Shown here piece by piece: positions 1 to 12,200 of a stretch of 64,000 nucleotides of DNA. How positions within the stretch are numbered: position 1 is the first letter of the stretch; the number at the start of each line of letters is the position of its first letter. The position numbers and the translations under genes were made by a program. Below the pieces are notes generated by a model. It was not told where the DNA came from. It saw only the letters and a program-made list of their open reading frames with translations, and made no database searches. This stretch comes from Atherix ibis (Eukaryota > Arthropoda > Insecta > Diptera > Athericidae): positions 68,259,088-68,323,087 of the forward strand of contig OY282610.1 in NCBI GenBank assembly GCA_958298945.1, given 5' to 3'.

Positions 1-714
1 AGCAACCTGCGCCCTTTTTCTAATCAAGAAATACACTTGATGAAAGACGTTAGTTGTCTGAGCAAATCCCTCAATTTCTGCTACTCAAACAGAAATTATA
101 GCAAGACGAGTGGATCAGAAATATACAAATCGATCGTTATTCTCAATTTTTTGCAGTAACATAGAATGAAATAAAATCATTATTGTAATAGGGGCGAAAG
201 GAAAGACAAATGACGTCGAATGGGAAATTTCATTTAAGAGGAAAGGAGACTGCGAAGCCACAGAGAATAATAAACATGCGCTTGCACGTCACACACCTCC
301 GTTTCTCTTCCACACTATCTAGTATTGAACATGGGCTTATGAACTTTTTACATTTCGCGAAGGGTTACTCGTTAGAAATTTGGGGTCTAAAATTGTTCTT
401 GCATTATTTTGAAGACAAAAGCAAATATTTATCTTTGGTGAACTTTGCTAATTCGTTTTCTGTTGTGTTTTCTATTATTTTAAAAATGGAAATAGAACAG
501 GAATTTGGAAAAAAGGAGCTTCATTAAAGTGTTATGCAACTTCGCTTTAATTATAGCATCAAGTTTCTCTCACTAAAGTTTCTCTCACTAAAAAATTTTT
601 TGCATTTATAACATTTTAAGTTGCAGTGGTTCATGAACTTTTAACTTTACTCTCTGAGCTTTTATGAAATCCGAGCACAAAACAGAAACTTTTAATGAGC
701 TTGAGTTTCAGCGG
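1..714 (+). repeat. Interspersed repeat, left arm of a long inverted pair
   Basis: This stretch reads the same, with scattered substitutions and small indels, as the reverse complement of about 36920-37625. The match starts at the first base of the window, so it may continue outside it. No intact open frame or recognised protein is present; the reading frame at 210-527 has a near-identical counterpart in the other copy only because the DNA is repeated. The element family is not identified. Confidence 0.85.
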
Positions 715-1483
715 TACTTTCGGCCATAGTAATTTTTTTCAAACAGCAACCGCCATTTATACGTCAGGTCGGACACTTCTGCGACTACACTCGTATTTGC
801 TGCTTAATAATATTAGGCCATTTTTGTTTTAACACAAAAAAAAATTACAAAGGTCACTAAAAATTAGAGGGAACACTGCTGGGAACCCAACGCATTCCAA
901 CATTTTGATTGTTCAACAACCAACATGGAATGCAGTTCGGAACCGCGTCAACTGATGAGCCGCAGCGAAACTGTCGGTTGTATTATTTTAAAATTGCAAA
1001 TAAAACGAAAAAAAAAAACAAATTTAAAACGTTAGTGGATTTATATGTACTCGTATACGAGGGTGCTTTTTATGTTACTGGTCTATTTAGTTTGGCCGCC
1101 ATTTTCATTTGGATTTGACAGTTGTAGGGAGTGGTCGATAACAATTTATTATGGAGCATCTAACGCCGAAAAAACGTGTGGGAATTATTAAAACATTTTA
1201 TTTAAATAATTATTCAGTTCTGAATACGCGAGGAAAATTATGACTTTTTTGGTGTTAATCATATGCCGAGCAACTCAACCATTCATCGTGTAATGAATGA
1301 TTTTAAAAATATTCACAAACTGGGAGATAAAGCCAACGTCCACCTGAAAAGATTGATGCAGTGAGGCGAGGTATTTGTTAAACAAGAATTGGGAATATCT
1401 CCATCATCTTTTTCATTAAAAAATCTCAAAGAAAGATTTACCTTTTTACCCGTATAAAATTCAATGAGCTTGAGTTTCAGCGG
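715..1483. mobile_element. Insertion bracketed by a 21-bp direct repeat
   Basis: The 21-bp string starting AATGAGCTTGAG occurs at 694-714 and again at 1463-1483. The sister copy of the host repeat (about 36920-36960, opposite strand) runs through this point once. The 750 bp between therefore look like an insertion with a long target-site duplication, or the product of a local duplication. The right part carries a transposase relic (1151-1440); the left part is unrecognised. Confidence 0.5.
1151..1440 (+). pseudogene. Tc1/mariner-superfamily transposase N-terminal relic
   Basis: From the ATG at 1151 the frame gives MEHLTPKKRVGIIKTFYLNN and stops after about 30 codons. Fragments in other frames read PSNSTIHRVM and later a KQELGISPSS-like piece. 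Order and spacing match the paired helix-turn-helix N terminus of insect mariner/IS630-type transposases ('TPxxRxxIIKxYY...', 'PNxSTIxRxV', 'SxELGIS'). The catalytic domain is absent. It is a broken fossil; no function is expected. Confidence 0.6.
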
Positions 1484-2841
1484 ACAAAATTTTTTGCTAC
1501 GTGTAAACTCGAAAATATAAGAATTTTCGATAAATAGTTTCCTATGTTAATAAACACGTCATAAAACGGAGTTTATTTGAATTTACACAGTAAACAAAAT
1601 TTATGTAAAAGTGATGTGACGTCATCATTTTATGAAGAAAATAACAAAAAAAACTGCGTTTGAGGCAAAATATTTTTAAATTAAAAATTTATTGAATTTC
1701 TAGCTAAAAATCGTTCACTAATAATATATTTTTCAGTTTTAAATATCCATATCAAGAAAGGAATTGTTGAAATTTTTAAACCATCAGAATTCGAATTAAG
1801 TTAATTTGTAGCGGTTTCGTTTGTTAATTGGTTTGTGTGCAGAAGAACAACAATATTGTCTGGGGAAATGCTGACAACGTGGCCAACCATGAAAATTATT
1901 CACCACACAAATATCCAATTCTACTCATAAGAATTAATTAGCATTTTGAATGTCGAACTCTCCACAACCAAATTCAACACAGCATGTATGTCCATGTTGG
2001 TGAGTTAAAACGTTCGCTTATATCCGATATTCTCTGAAATAGAGTATATTTAGAATTTGCACAGTTTCGAATGAGTAGTTTTGCACACAAAATGAAACAA
2101 ATTTACTTACAGTATTTCGGTATTTATATATAAATATGCGATTTGAAATATTTCAAAAAATATATGAAGTTTAAGAATCGAAACTAATTTATTTTATGAG
2201 TCGATAAGATTTTTTGTGCCGTGTTTGAAAATAGAATTTCGATAAGCGCGACTGTGAGAACGTCGCCTTAGTATCGTTTTACACAAATATTCCTTTTGGT
2301 ATTTGTTGGCAAATTACATCACTCACTCATACACTATCAGTTTTCTTGTCATTTATAGTGTAGAATGTAAATTTTTTTAGTATTAGTAAACCTGATTTTG
2401 GCGCTTTAAACAATTGGGAACATGGGAAAAGTGGAATGCTAGCTCTTACCAGTACAGTGCACGGCGATTGGTCGTACTTTATGGTGGAAAAGTGTTTTAA
2501 TTGGGTTTCGTATAGTGTTTAGGTTTGATATATCCGGCGTTGTATCTATCGGTTTGAGGTTAGACTTGTGAGAATAATTCTAAAATAAAAAGTTAAGACA
2601 ATTTTATATGGAATATTTTGTTTTCTTTTCATTTATTCATAATAAATAAATAAATAAAAAATAAAAAAACTTAATTTAATAAAAAATTTTTTTTTTACAA
2701 AAGATATTAAAATAAAGCGGTAATAAAATAAATAATAATAATAATAATAGTATTCAATTTTTTTAATTAATTAATATATAATATATATTATAAATCGATA
2801 AGAGGAGAGTGGAGTAAAACGAATAAGAAAAGGAAATAATT
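1484..2841 (+). other. Upstream region and presumed 5' leader of Lam
   Basis: No protein-coding gene is visible. The stretch should hold the Lam promoter and 5' untranslated leader. A CRE palindrome TGACGTCA sits at 1617-1624 and an inverted CCAAT (ATTGG) near 2466 in a slightly less AT-rich patch (about 2440-2580). No convincing TATA box or start site can be fixed. The last 200 bp before the ATG are A/T runs and (AAT)n, ending in a purine-rich leader. Confidence 0.3.
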
Positions 2842-3248
2842 ATGTCTGCTAAAACGAAAAAAATATCAGGTCGGGGTACTCCGGTACAGTCCAGCGGCGT
2901 CGCATCATCCCGAGCTGGTACTTCAACACCAGTTCCGCGCGCATCTAGTCCTTTAAGTCCGACAAGGCTAACTCGCTGGCAGGAAAAGGCGGATTTACAA
3001 AATTTGAATGATCGCCTTGCAACCTATATTGACCGAGTTCGCAATTTGGAAAATGAAAACTCACGACTCGTACTTGAAATTCAATCGTCACAGGAGACCA
3101 CAACACGTGAAGTATCCAATATTAAAACAATTTACGAGAATGAACTTTCCGACGCTAGAAAATTACTCGACGAAACGTCCAGGGAAAAGGCCAAAATGGA
3201 AATGGATGTGAAACGATTGTGGGAGGAAAACGATGACCTCAAAACCAG
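2842..3248 (+). CDS. Lam: Lam coding exon 1: head and coil 1A/early 1B
   Basis: Encodes residues 1-135 plus two bases of codon 136. It holds the Ser/Thr/Arg-rich head with the conserved SPLSPTR mitotic phosphorylation motif and the start of the rod through [11 protein letters not shown]. The donor is AG|GTGAGA at 3248/3249; reading on gives an immediate TGA, so splicing is required. The ATG at 2842 is preceded by a purine-rich leader. Confidence 0.93.
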
Positions 3249-6200
3249 GTGAGAATAATAATAATAATAATAATAATAGCTAAAAAAATCTCTCTCACAC
3301 CATTTATAAAATATTCACTATCTTTTCTGAATGCACACAATTGCGACGACAAATGCTTTACTTACTCCAATTTTAAGCCTTTAGTTTCGAATTTTTTCGT
3401 AAATTAAACCTTAAATATATATAATAGACACTGACGTTTCTTTAGTCGTTGCAATTAATTGTGTGTTGAAGGAAGGGCCAGAGATTCGTATTTGCCATGC
3501 GAACACAATTTTCGGGGCTTTTGGTAGGAGAAATCCCAAATAAATAAAAATTTTCGCGCATTTTTTTTTTTTTTTGCTAATTGATCATCAATTTACGTGT
3601 GACAAGTGTAAAATTTATGTGTACATATTCTATGCAAAACTCAATTTCAACTATATCGTCGCTCTATTCAATGAAATTTAGATAGTTCACAATTTCTTCT
3701 TATTTGCTATTAAAAATTATAAATTATAATTTTTTTACAATCACCGCGAATGTGGTCGGTATCATTTCGAATGTAAAAACTTTATAAAAAGAAAGTGATT
3801 TGTTTGCATAAATGAGAGAAAAATATGTTCTGCCTTCAATATCAACTTGTCCTCGTTCTTCTCTTCTTTTTTTTCTCTCTTTTTTTATTTATTTTTATGG
3901 CATTGCACTGTAGACTTGTTTGTGTGTGTGTGTGTGTCCACACGTAAATCGCTACATGGGCACGTGTTCGGTGTATACACATTTAAATTTAAAAAAAAAT
4001 ATTTGTGTTTATTTATTGCTTTTTCACAATGCATGCATACGAAAATTTCAAAATTGTAATATTTTCATTTAAATTTCCATAAAAAAAATTTAAAACTGAC
4101 CATTTCAAAATATTTTCTTTTCTATATTCATTTTATTTTTAAACAAACAAGTTAGTTATTTTCATAATAAATTGTACAAAAAAAAAACCAAATATATTTT
4201 GATGACCATATTTTGCAAAAACCGAAAAAAAGGGAAAAAATCGATTGCACTCCAATGGCAAAATACCTTACGTGAATGTACACAGTGTAAATTTAGTGTC
4301 AAGTGCATCTGGCGACACAACTGTTAATCATAAACGGCGAGAAGCAACAGATTTCCTTGATAGTCCATATTGTCAATTTTTCAATGCCGTACTCAACTGA
4401 CAACACCCCCATCCCCACTCCTCCCTTGATTGTATGCTTTTTTTTAAAATAATTTTTTTTTGTTTTTTGTTATGTTTTACATATTAACACAATTTTCGAT
4501 AAAAAAAAAAAATATTTTTCATCTTTTGATGGCCCATTTTTAAACTAAGACGCTAATGAAAATTCCTTTCAATTGTTCAGCTAAATATGGAGTAAAAAAA
4601 TTACAGACGCACAAATTTTTTGTTCTATAAAATATATTCGTATTTAAAAAAAAAGAAAAAAAGAAAAACGTGGGGAAAAAACGAAAAAGCCGCATTTTTC
4701 TTTAATTAGGTCGACTTCTTTCTCTTTTGCCTATGAACGCACACCACACATACATTAATATATAAAATATGCTTAAATGTGAATTTTAGCTTTTCTTCCA
4801 TTTTCATTATATTCTTGTTTATAGCATTGTTAAATAGAGTACCTCGGAAATAATATGTGCAAAATATGAAACGAAAATGAACGAGATTACGTCATGAGAA
4901 ATATGCCTGTATGAGTGTGGATTATAACCGGGGGGCTATGAAGAAATAGTAAAAAGCAAAAGTAAGAATTGACGAAAAATAAAAATTTCATGCAATGGCG
5001 TACAAAATGAGTTGTTTTTTTCTTCTTTCTTTTCTATTAATTTTTATTTTTCTCTTTTTCATAAATCCAATAAAAATTGTCGCGTTTTCATCTTTATAAC
5101 ATTATTCTCATTAATTTATAATATTTACTGGTCTATTCATATACATGAGATTATTGAGTTGGTAATTTTTTCTCTCTATTTTGCGTCATCTTTTTTTCTT
5201 AGTTCTCATGCTGATAATTGTCATCAAAATTTGCTCATAATCTCGTATTAGCAAAATGAGCTAAAAAAAATCAAAAATTCGAGTAAAATAGAGAATTTGA
5301 AAGGAAAAATTAAAAATGCCGCCATTTATTTCAGTTAACCTTTTAATCCGAATTTACACCGTCCCACCTATTAATTGGAAGAAATTTTGTGATATTATAT
5401 ATCATAATTTATTGGTTAAAAATTCTTTTAATTTTGACAGTTCTCTTCTATGGTGTTGGTAAATATATTTTTTTTTTGCTGATTTATTTATAAAATGCCA
5501 GGTTAAGTTTAAATTTTGACTTATTATATTTTAACTGAAAAAAATCATCAACTTATAATTAGAGCGTAAAAACTTGTCAATACAATTTTATATTCACCAT
5601 TTTACTATGGCAGTACTAAAAATAAATAATAAGTTTTATTACAGTTGGAATTATTAGAATTGAAATGTTGATATAAAAATAAAAATAATTGTTGTAATCG
5701 AAAATAATAAAAACGAACTACAATATTTTGATTTAGTGTTACCAGTTTTAATCACACAGTAAAGTGTGATTAAAAATTTTCATATTATTTAACAGAAAAA
5801 TAATTTTTTTCCTCGTTCCATTATTATTAAAAATTTTACCAAATAAAAAAGAACTTTATTAATTAAGTTCAAATGAAAAAATCTATTCTTATAAATCTTA
5901 AATTTAGAATAAATGATTTAAGCAGAAAAATTATTCGTTATTAAGATAAGTTAGTGAGTTTTACTGGAAATCCGGATAATAGGGAAAAAAACGCCATTAA
6001 AAGATACGATAAAATCTTTCCCATATGTATGAGCGAGCCTATTACAGAAAAAAAAATGGTCCATTGACGGCATATGAACAATTATGCGAAACTGTCACTA
6101 TTATAACTCGATACAGAACGTTTTACTAATAAACCAACTGACTGTCTGTAAAAATTAAAGATAAATAAAAAAAATTTCTGCACACATAATTCGATATCTT

Positions 6201-9200
6201 ATACACTCGGACCGGCCTGCCAACCGATAATCTATATCTCCCGCCAACCCATATTATCCAATTAATTCAATAAACATCGATTATTTGATTAAATATTATT
6301 GTGAAAACAATAAAAAAAGAAAAACAAGAATAACAATAGAAGAAAAAGAAAACCGACAAAAAATAACAAGTGCCAAAATCAAAAGGAAAGAAAAATGGCG
6401 TCGGTATGACAACTTTAGCGCTCATATTTAATTAAATAAAAATAGCGATCAGCTTGATTTGTATTTAAATTCCCTTTTCTACTTTTCATATTTATATCTT
6501 ATTACATTAGTATCGTTTTTAAATAATATTGTTTATTGGACATCTATGCATAAGCGAATATTTGTTTGACAGTATTTGAAAATAGTATGTGTCAAATATT
6601 TAATCATAGAGATGACGTCAGTTATTATATTTTAGTTTTGGCGCTCAGAGCATTAAAATCCAGTAACACACTAATAATTGGGCCCCGTTGGTATTCATCA
6701 TATTTTTTTTATGTGCTATAAAATGTGAATGCTTGTGTTTGTAGATCACAGTCATTTATTTATTTGAATTTTATTAAATATTATTTCGCAAAAATGGTGT
6801 TTTTTTTAAATATTTATCAATATTTTGCTCCCATCTTATTCGCATTTGCGTGAGTTTTCAAAAATCATCAGTAATAATTAGTGGAGTATTTTGATATTTA
6901 AATATTGTTTAAAAATTATAAAAAAAATAGAAATCCCTGTTTTTTTTTTAATCTCTGCTCGTGCTTGTAACCACATGCTTTCATGGCTGATATTTCTAAA
7001 TTTACAATTATTGAAAAATGAATTTATTCCAGAACGAATACTAATGGCGTTTTGTTCATTTTACATTCCAATCAACTTCCCCCTTTTTTTTCGTATGAAA
7101 TTGGAATTTTTTGAAGTTGTTAATTAAAACGCTCCAAAAATAAATTAAAGAACATTTGAGCCGTCTTTGACTTAAAATTTTATTCTGCGATGACTCAAAT
7201 GTTGCCTGCCTGCCCGGCTCTGTTAAGCGTCATTTTAGTTAGTAAATTCAGCATGGTCTGGTATCAACTACTTCCGGGTCGCCTTCCTTCTGGGCCATCA
7301 TAAAAAGCGGTTTCATTTTAAATTCTTCACTTTTTTACTTTTTTTTTTTTAAATTCTCCACCAACGAAATTTCCTATCAATTTTTTTTCTTGTAGTTGTG
7401 TGTGTGTTCTCTTTTTATTTTCTTTTTTTTATCTTGGAAGCTTTCTATCGTATAACAAACAAAAAAACATTTTTTTTACAGAAATATGCATTCGAGTATA
7501 ATAAAAGAAACCATGAATAAATATAATAAAAATTATTTGATTTTTATTTATTCAAAATTGAGTTTCTGTGAAATTTTATGTCGGATACAATAAATACACA
7601 CACACATCAGCACGGATATTCTCTTTTTCGAAATTGAATTCTTTCTCAAATAAATGACAACAACAAAAAAAAGTTTACTTTTGGATTTTTGTTTTGTTTT
7701 GAAAACAGGTTTTGTTTGTTGTTTTTTTCCCTCCTTCCTTTTTCTGGATTATGATTATTTATGCTAATTTAGGTGTTTTTTTTTCTTCATGTTTTTATTA
7801 TAACCTCGAATTTTGTTGTTGTTGGGATGATATTTTGAAGCATTTTGAAAAAATGGGAATAAAATATAAATTCTTTTGGGGAGGGGGGGGGGGGGTGTTT
7901 TTGTTGTCAAACTCCTGATAAAAATATTAATTCTGAGACAGGAGTTTCAAAAGTTCATATATAATTTAAACGTGCACACATGCATATATATCTATATGAA
8001 TTAGCATGACACTATATAGTTACATATTATATTGTATATATGACGTAATGCTGAGTTTATTTCTTCTTCTTCTTTTAATTTTATCGTGCATACCTATTAT
8101 TATAAAATAATTAAGAATTTTGTATCGATAGTTTTACTAATTTTAATTGAATAGTGACAATACATAACAAAATACTTTATAAAAGAAGCGAAATAATAAT
8201 AATTTTTTTTTTTTACAATGGACAATTAAGAGTTTTAATTAATTAATTTTTTGTAAAATAAATAAATAGTATTTAAAAAAAAGGTATTAAAAAAATTGAC
8301 TTGCTTTTTGTTAGTTTTCTAATTTGATTTCTTCCTTTTCATATTATCATTAGCGGAAATATTAAAATCATCATCAATTGAAAATGTTTGCGCGGGAAAA
8401 TTGATAAAATTTCCATTTGCAAAATCTGATCTGACATGTGGGAATGATGATTATTTCATACATACAAGCAAATTTTTAAGTTGACGGACAAACTCGCCAA
8501 CATTTTAAGAATTTCAAACTGTTAATGAGATTTTAATTATTATTGAGTCATACTTTATTGAGCCTTCATACCTTCTCTCATTGTATGAATAGTTTTATTT
8601 TATCATTCCAATTGAATTTTTTGGTATAGAAAATAAAGGATTACGACAACGACAAATAAACTAGAAAGAAATTGTGTTCATATATAATAGGAAAAGAAAG
8701 AACAACAATCTGTTTTTCTTCCATTCAACCATATTATGTAACCCCCATTTCAGCGAGAGCGTCGAAACATGAATTCACGAAAGAAGGGTGCGCCTCTGGA
8801 TATTATCGCACAAAAGGCTAAGTGTATGCGACCGTCCACATGTTCACTAGCGAAAACAAAACAATTTGTCACCCACCAGTGAGCAAGCACCACTACCAGC
8901 GGTTGTTATATTATTCTTAGTATGCGTCAGTGCCGCTAGACGACTGCGTGTGTTTATACCGGCTGCCGGTTAATCGAACGTTATGTGTCTCTTATAATAT
9001 TTCCCTTTCTAACTTGTACTTCTCTGCTTATGGTGTGCGTTCGTTTTCTGAACAACTTGGATAAGATTTTCTTATGTAGTGGTCGTTTTTTCTTTTCTAC
9101 TATTTTCACTCCACTCTATATATCGGCTACCAATTTTCAAAATTTCTCTCCAAATTCAACTTACGCCATTAGTAAGAGTAATGCGATGTTGTCCGTTTTG

Positions 9201-12200
9201 TATATGCGAAGGTTGGGCGCTCTTTTTTTCACTCTTCTCTTCTTGTTTGTTGATATATAAATTTGCCGCTGCTATTTTGTGCGCTTTGGCATAGTTTACG
9301 TCATACCCTTTAAATAGTCTACTACTAATTATGCTAGTAGGAAATAATAAATTGAAGGTTCTGCTTTTAGTTATTATGGCATAGTTTGATGGTAATCATA
9401 ATACTATTAAGGTTAAGGTGTGTTGAAACTACAAAAATTATGGACACCTACGTGACTGCCATCGCCATCGAGCTTCTTCTCTTCGTTGCCTACCCGATTA
9501 TGCTTTCAGTTAAGATACAGTTTTAGCTATGATGGAACCAAGTTTATATATATACAAATTTGTTTTGTCGTTTCAAAAAATAAAAGCTACTAGCAGCGCG
9601 TCCTTGGCAGCTAGTTTTATTTTTATTTTTTTTCCTTATTATTCATCGCCATACACATATATTCTGTTCTGCTATTATTAATATGTTAAACGATTTTAAT
9701 CGGTTAATTTTTTTTCAGAACCTTTTCGTTAGTATTGTCTTCCGTTTGGATTTTCATTTTGGATTTATTACCCAAAAAATTCCACTATCAACCTTGAGAT
9801 TATTTAGTATAATTTATTATGATTAAAAAAAAAATCATAAAATGTCAAACATAAAAAAAAAGTTGTTTTAAAAATTAAAAAAAAAATTCTTTAAAATTAA
9901 TCGATCTAGTATAGGATTTTTGTTTCTTTGATTTCATATTTTATAATAATATTAATTTTTTACAAAAGAGAAGAAAAAATTGTTCGTGCAGTGGCCTCTA
10001 TGATGTCACCCCCTCTCCCCTTCCCCTTTCAATAGCACTCAAGGAATCATTACAAAAAAGCGGCAAATATAAAAAATAAACTGTTTTTTTCTCAAGCCCT
10101 TTTAAAATTTAAATTAAAAAAAATTATAACAATTCCGTTTATTTTCGCTAGAAAAGATTAATTGCAGTTCCATTTTTAAAAAAAGTGAGGTTAAATATGG
10201 GTAAAAATCGAAACTAAACAAAAAGGTAAGTTATAACAACAACAAAAAAAACCCACAAAATTAAGTAATTAATTTTTATTGAATTTAAAAAATATATATA
10301 TTTATTTTCCATACGTTTAACAAATTGAATAACATATATCCAACAATCAAAACAAAAAACGAACAAAAAATTCTTATAAAATTTATTTGAAAAAAATTAT
10401 TAACAGTCTAGTTACTGTCGATTTTGAGAAAATTCCCACATACTTGAATGGCAAGAAAATTTGGACGCTTCTTAGGTGAAAAAAAAATTAAAAAATTGGG
10501 GTCAACCCTTATATTTGGACATGTCAAAATGAAACACAAAATGGCCTCTCAAATTGGAATTTTGGTGGCTCTTCATTTTTGGCTTTTGTTGTCACAGCAT
10601 TTCTCAGTACAATTATCACACAAAATAGCCTTTAAAAACAAATTAAAGTCCATTTGCATAAAAATATAATGTCCTGTTATGAGGTTTACTTTCTACAAAA
10701 ATGATAATTTCCAATCGAGTCCGTCTGTCAATTAACTTTTAAATTGTGGCATTTTTATTTGTTCTAAGTTTGTTCAGTATTTCTTTCCAAATTTCAAAGT
10801 TTTGTCGCCATTATTATTATTATTTTTTTTTTGTAAATGTGAAATTTTTGTTTTAAAATAGCCGAAAATATCCTTTGAAAATAATGATAAAAAGAAGAAA
10901 ATTTTAATGAATTAAAATAAAAAAATATGGTTTTTCAAAAAAACGAACACATTTCTGCCTCAACATCTGTCAAATGAAATTGCATTAAAAACGTTTAAGA
11001 ACAGACATTTTGGCGCAAAAAGTCACGTTTGCCTGTTAGCAATGCTAGCGTTACCTCGTGGGTGGATATGTGCACTCACAGTTTTTATGTACAAAAATGT
11101 TTGAGTTCCTATTTAGAGTGGACGTCACTAACTAACGCAAAGTTTTTATAAATTGTTGTATAACGATTTTTGTAAGTCTTGCATTGACATATGAAGTTAT
11201 GCCAAAAATTTCTAATAATTGAAAAGGACCATTTTTGAATTATTACTAATAATAAATAATTTTTTGTAACCAAAAAAAAAAGAACGAACAAATTTTTGCC
11301 TCAACACCTGTCAAATGAACATATACGACCTGTCAAATGAAACTGCATTAAAAACGTTAAAAACTGACATTTTGGCGCAAAAAATCACGTTTGACCGTTA
11401 GCAATCATGGCCTAACTCACATTTCCGCAATTTATTTCGAAATTTACAGTTAATCTTAAACTCATTTCGATCGCCATGCACAGCTAAAGTGGTGCCATCG
11501 GACGACGAAAGGCTATTGAATGATTATGAAATTAGTTTTTCCTAATATTGTCCCACAATAAATCTTTGGCAATCTAGTAACGCGGCTCCTAGAACCATAA
11601 AGCGCTTACAAAATTTTAACAAAAGTTTTTTTGAATTTTTTTTAGATTTTTACATGAAATGTACAAACTTATTGTACATAGTACTAACAATATTTTAAAA
11701 ATACTTTAAATAAAATAATTTGTTAAAAAAAAATACATTCGGTTTGTATTAGCTCGATAAATTAACAAGAAAAAAAAGGTTTTTTGTTAGTCGGCAATGC
11801 CATGCCTAGGCTCTGTGTTATAAGTAGGGGTGTCGGTTGAAAGACACACTTTTTCTGAGCAAAAGAGTTTGAAGATTTCCATATATTATTTACGTCCAAA
11901 GCTTGGGAACATTTTATTAACTTTGAAATGAATAAATAGATTGGCGGGGGCTGAGATAAGAGGTGAGGTGTGTTATACAACGAAGTGTGGTCCTATGTTT
12001 TTGATTTAAACGAAGTGTGGCATCAGTATTGGAAGGGTTTAAAGTTGCTTTTGAGCAGAAATATTGGCCGTTATGTTAATGGCGGAAATTTTTATTTATT
12101 TTCCGCCCTTAACATAACAGCCAATATTTATTTTTTATTAATTTATACTTTAAAGAAAAAAAAGTAGAAGGAAAAATGTTAAGTCAAAGAAAATTTATTG

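Noticed and set aside
210..527. 105-codon frame duplicated at 37105-37350 on the opposite strand, suggesting a conserved protein
   Set aside because: Both lie inside the two copies of one interspersed repeat; the second copy is shorter and the conservation extends equally over noncoding flanks.
4250..4330. Short frame reading [17 protein letters not shown], zinc-knuckle-like
   Set aside because: About 24 codons long, no good acceptor or donor around it, and no continuation elsewhere.
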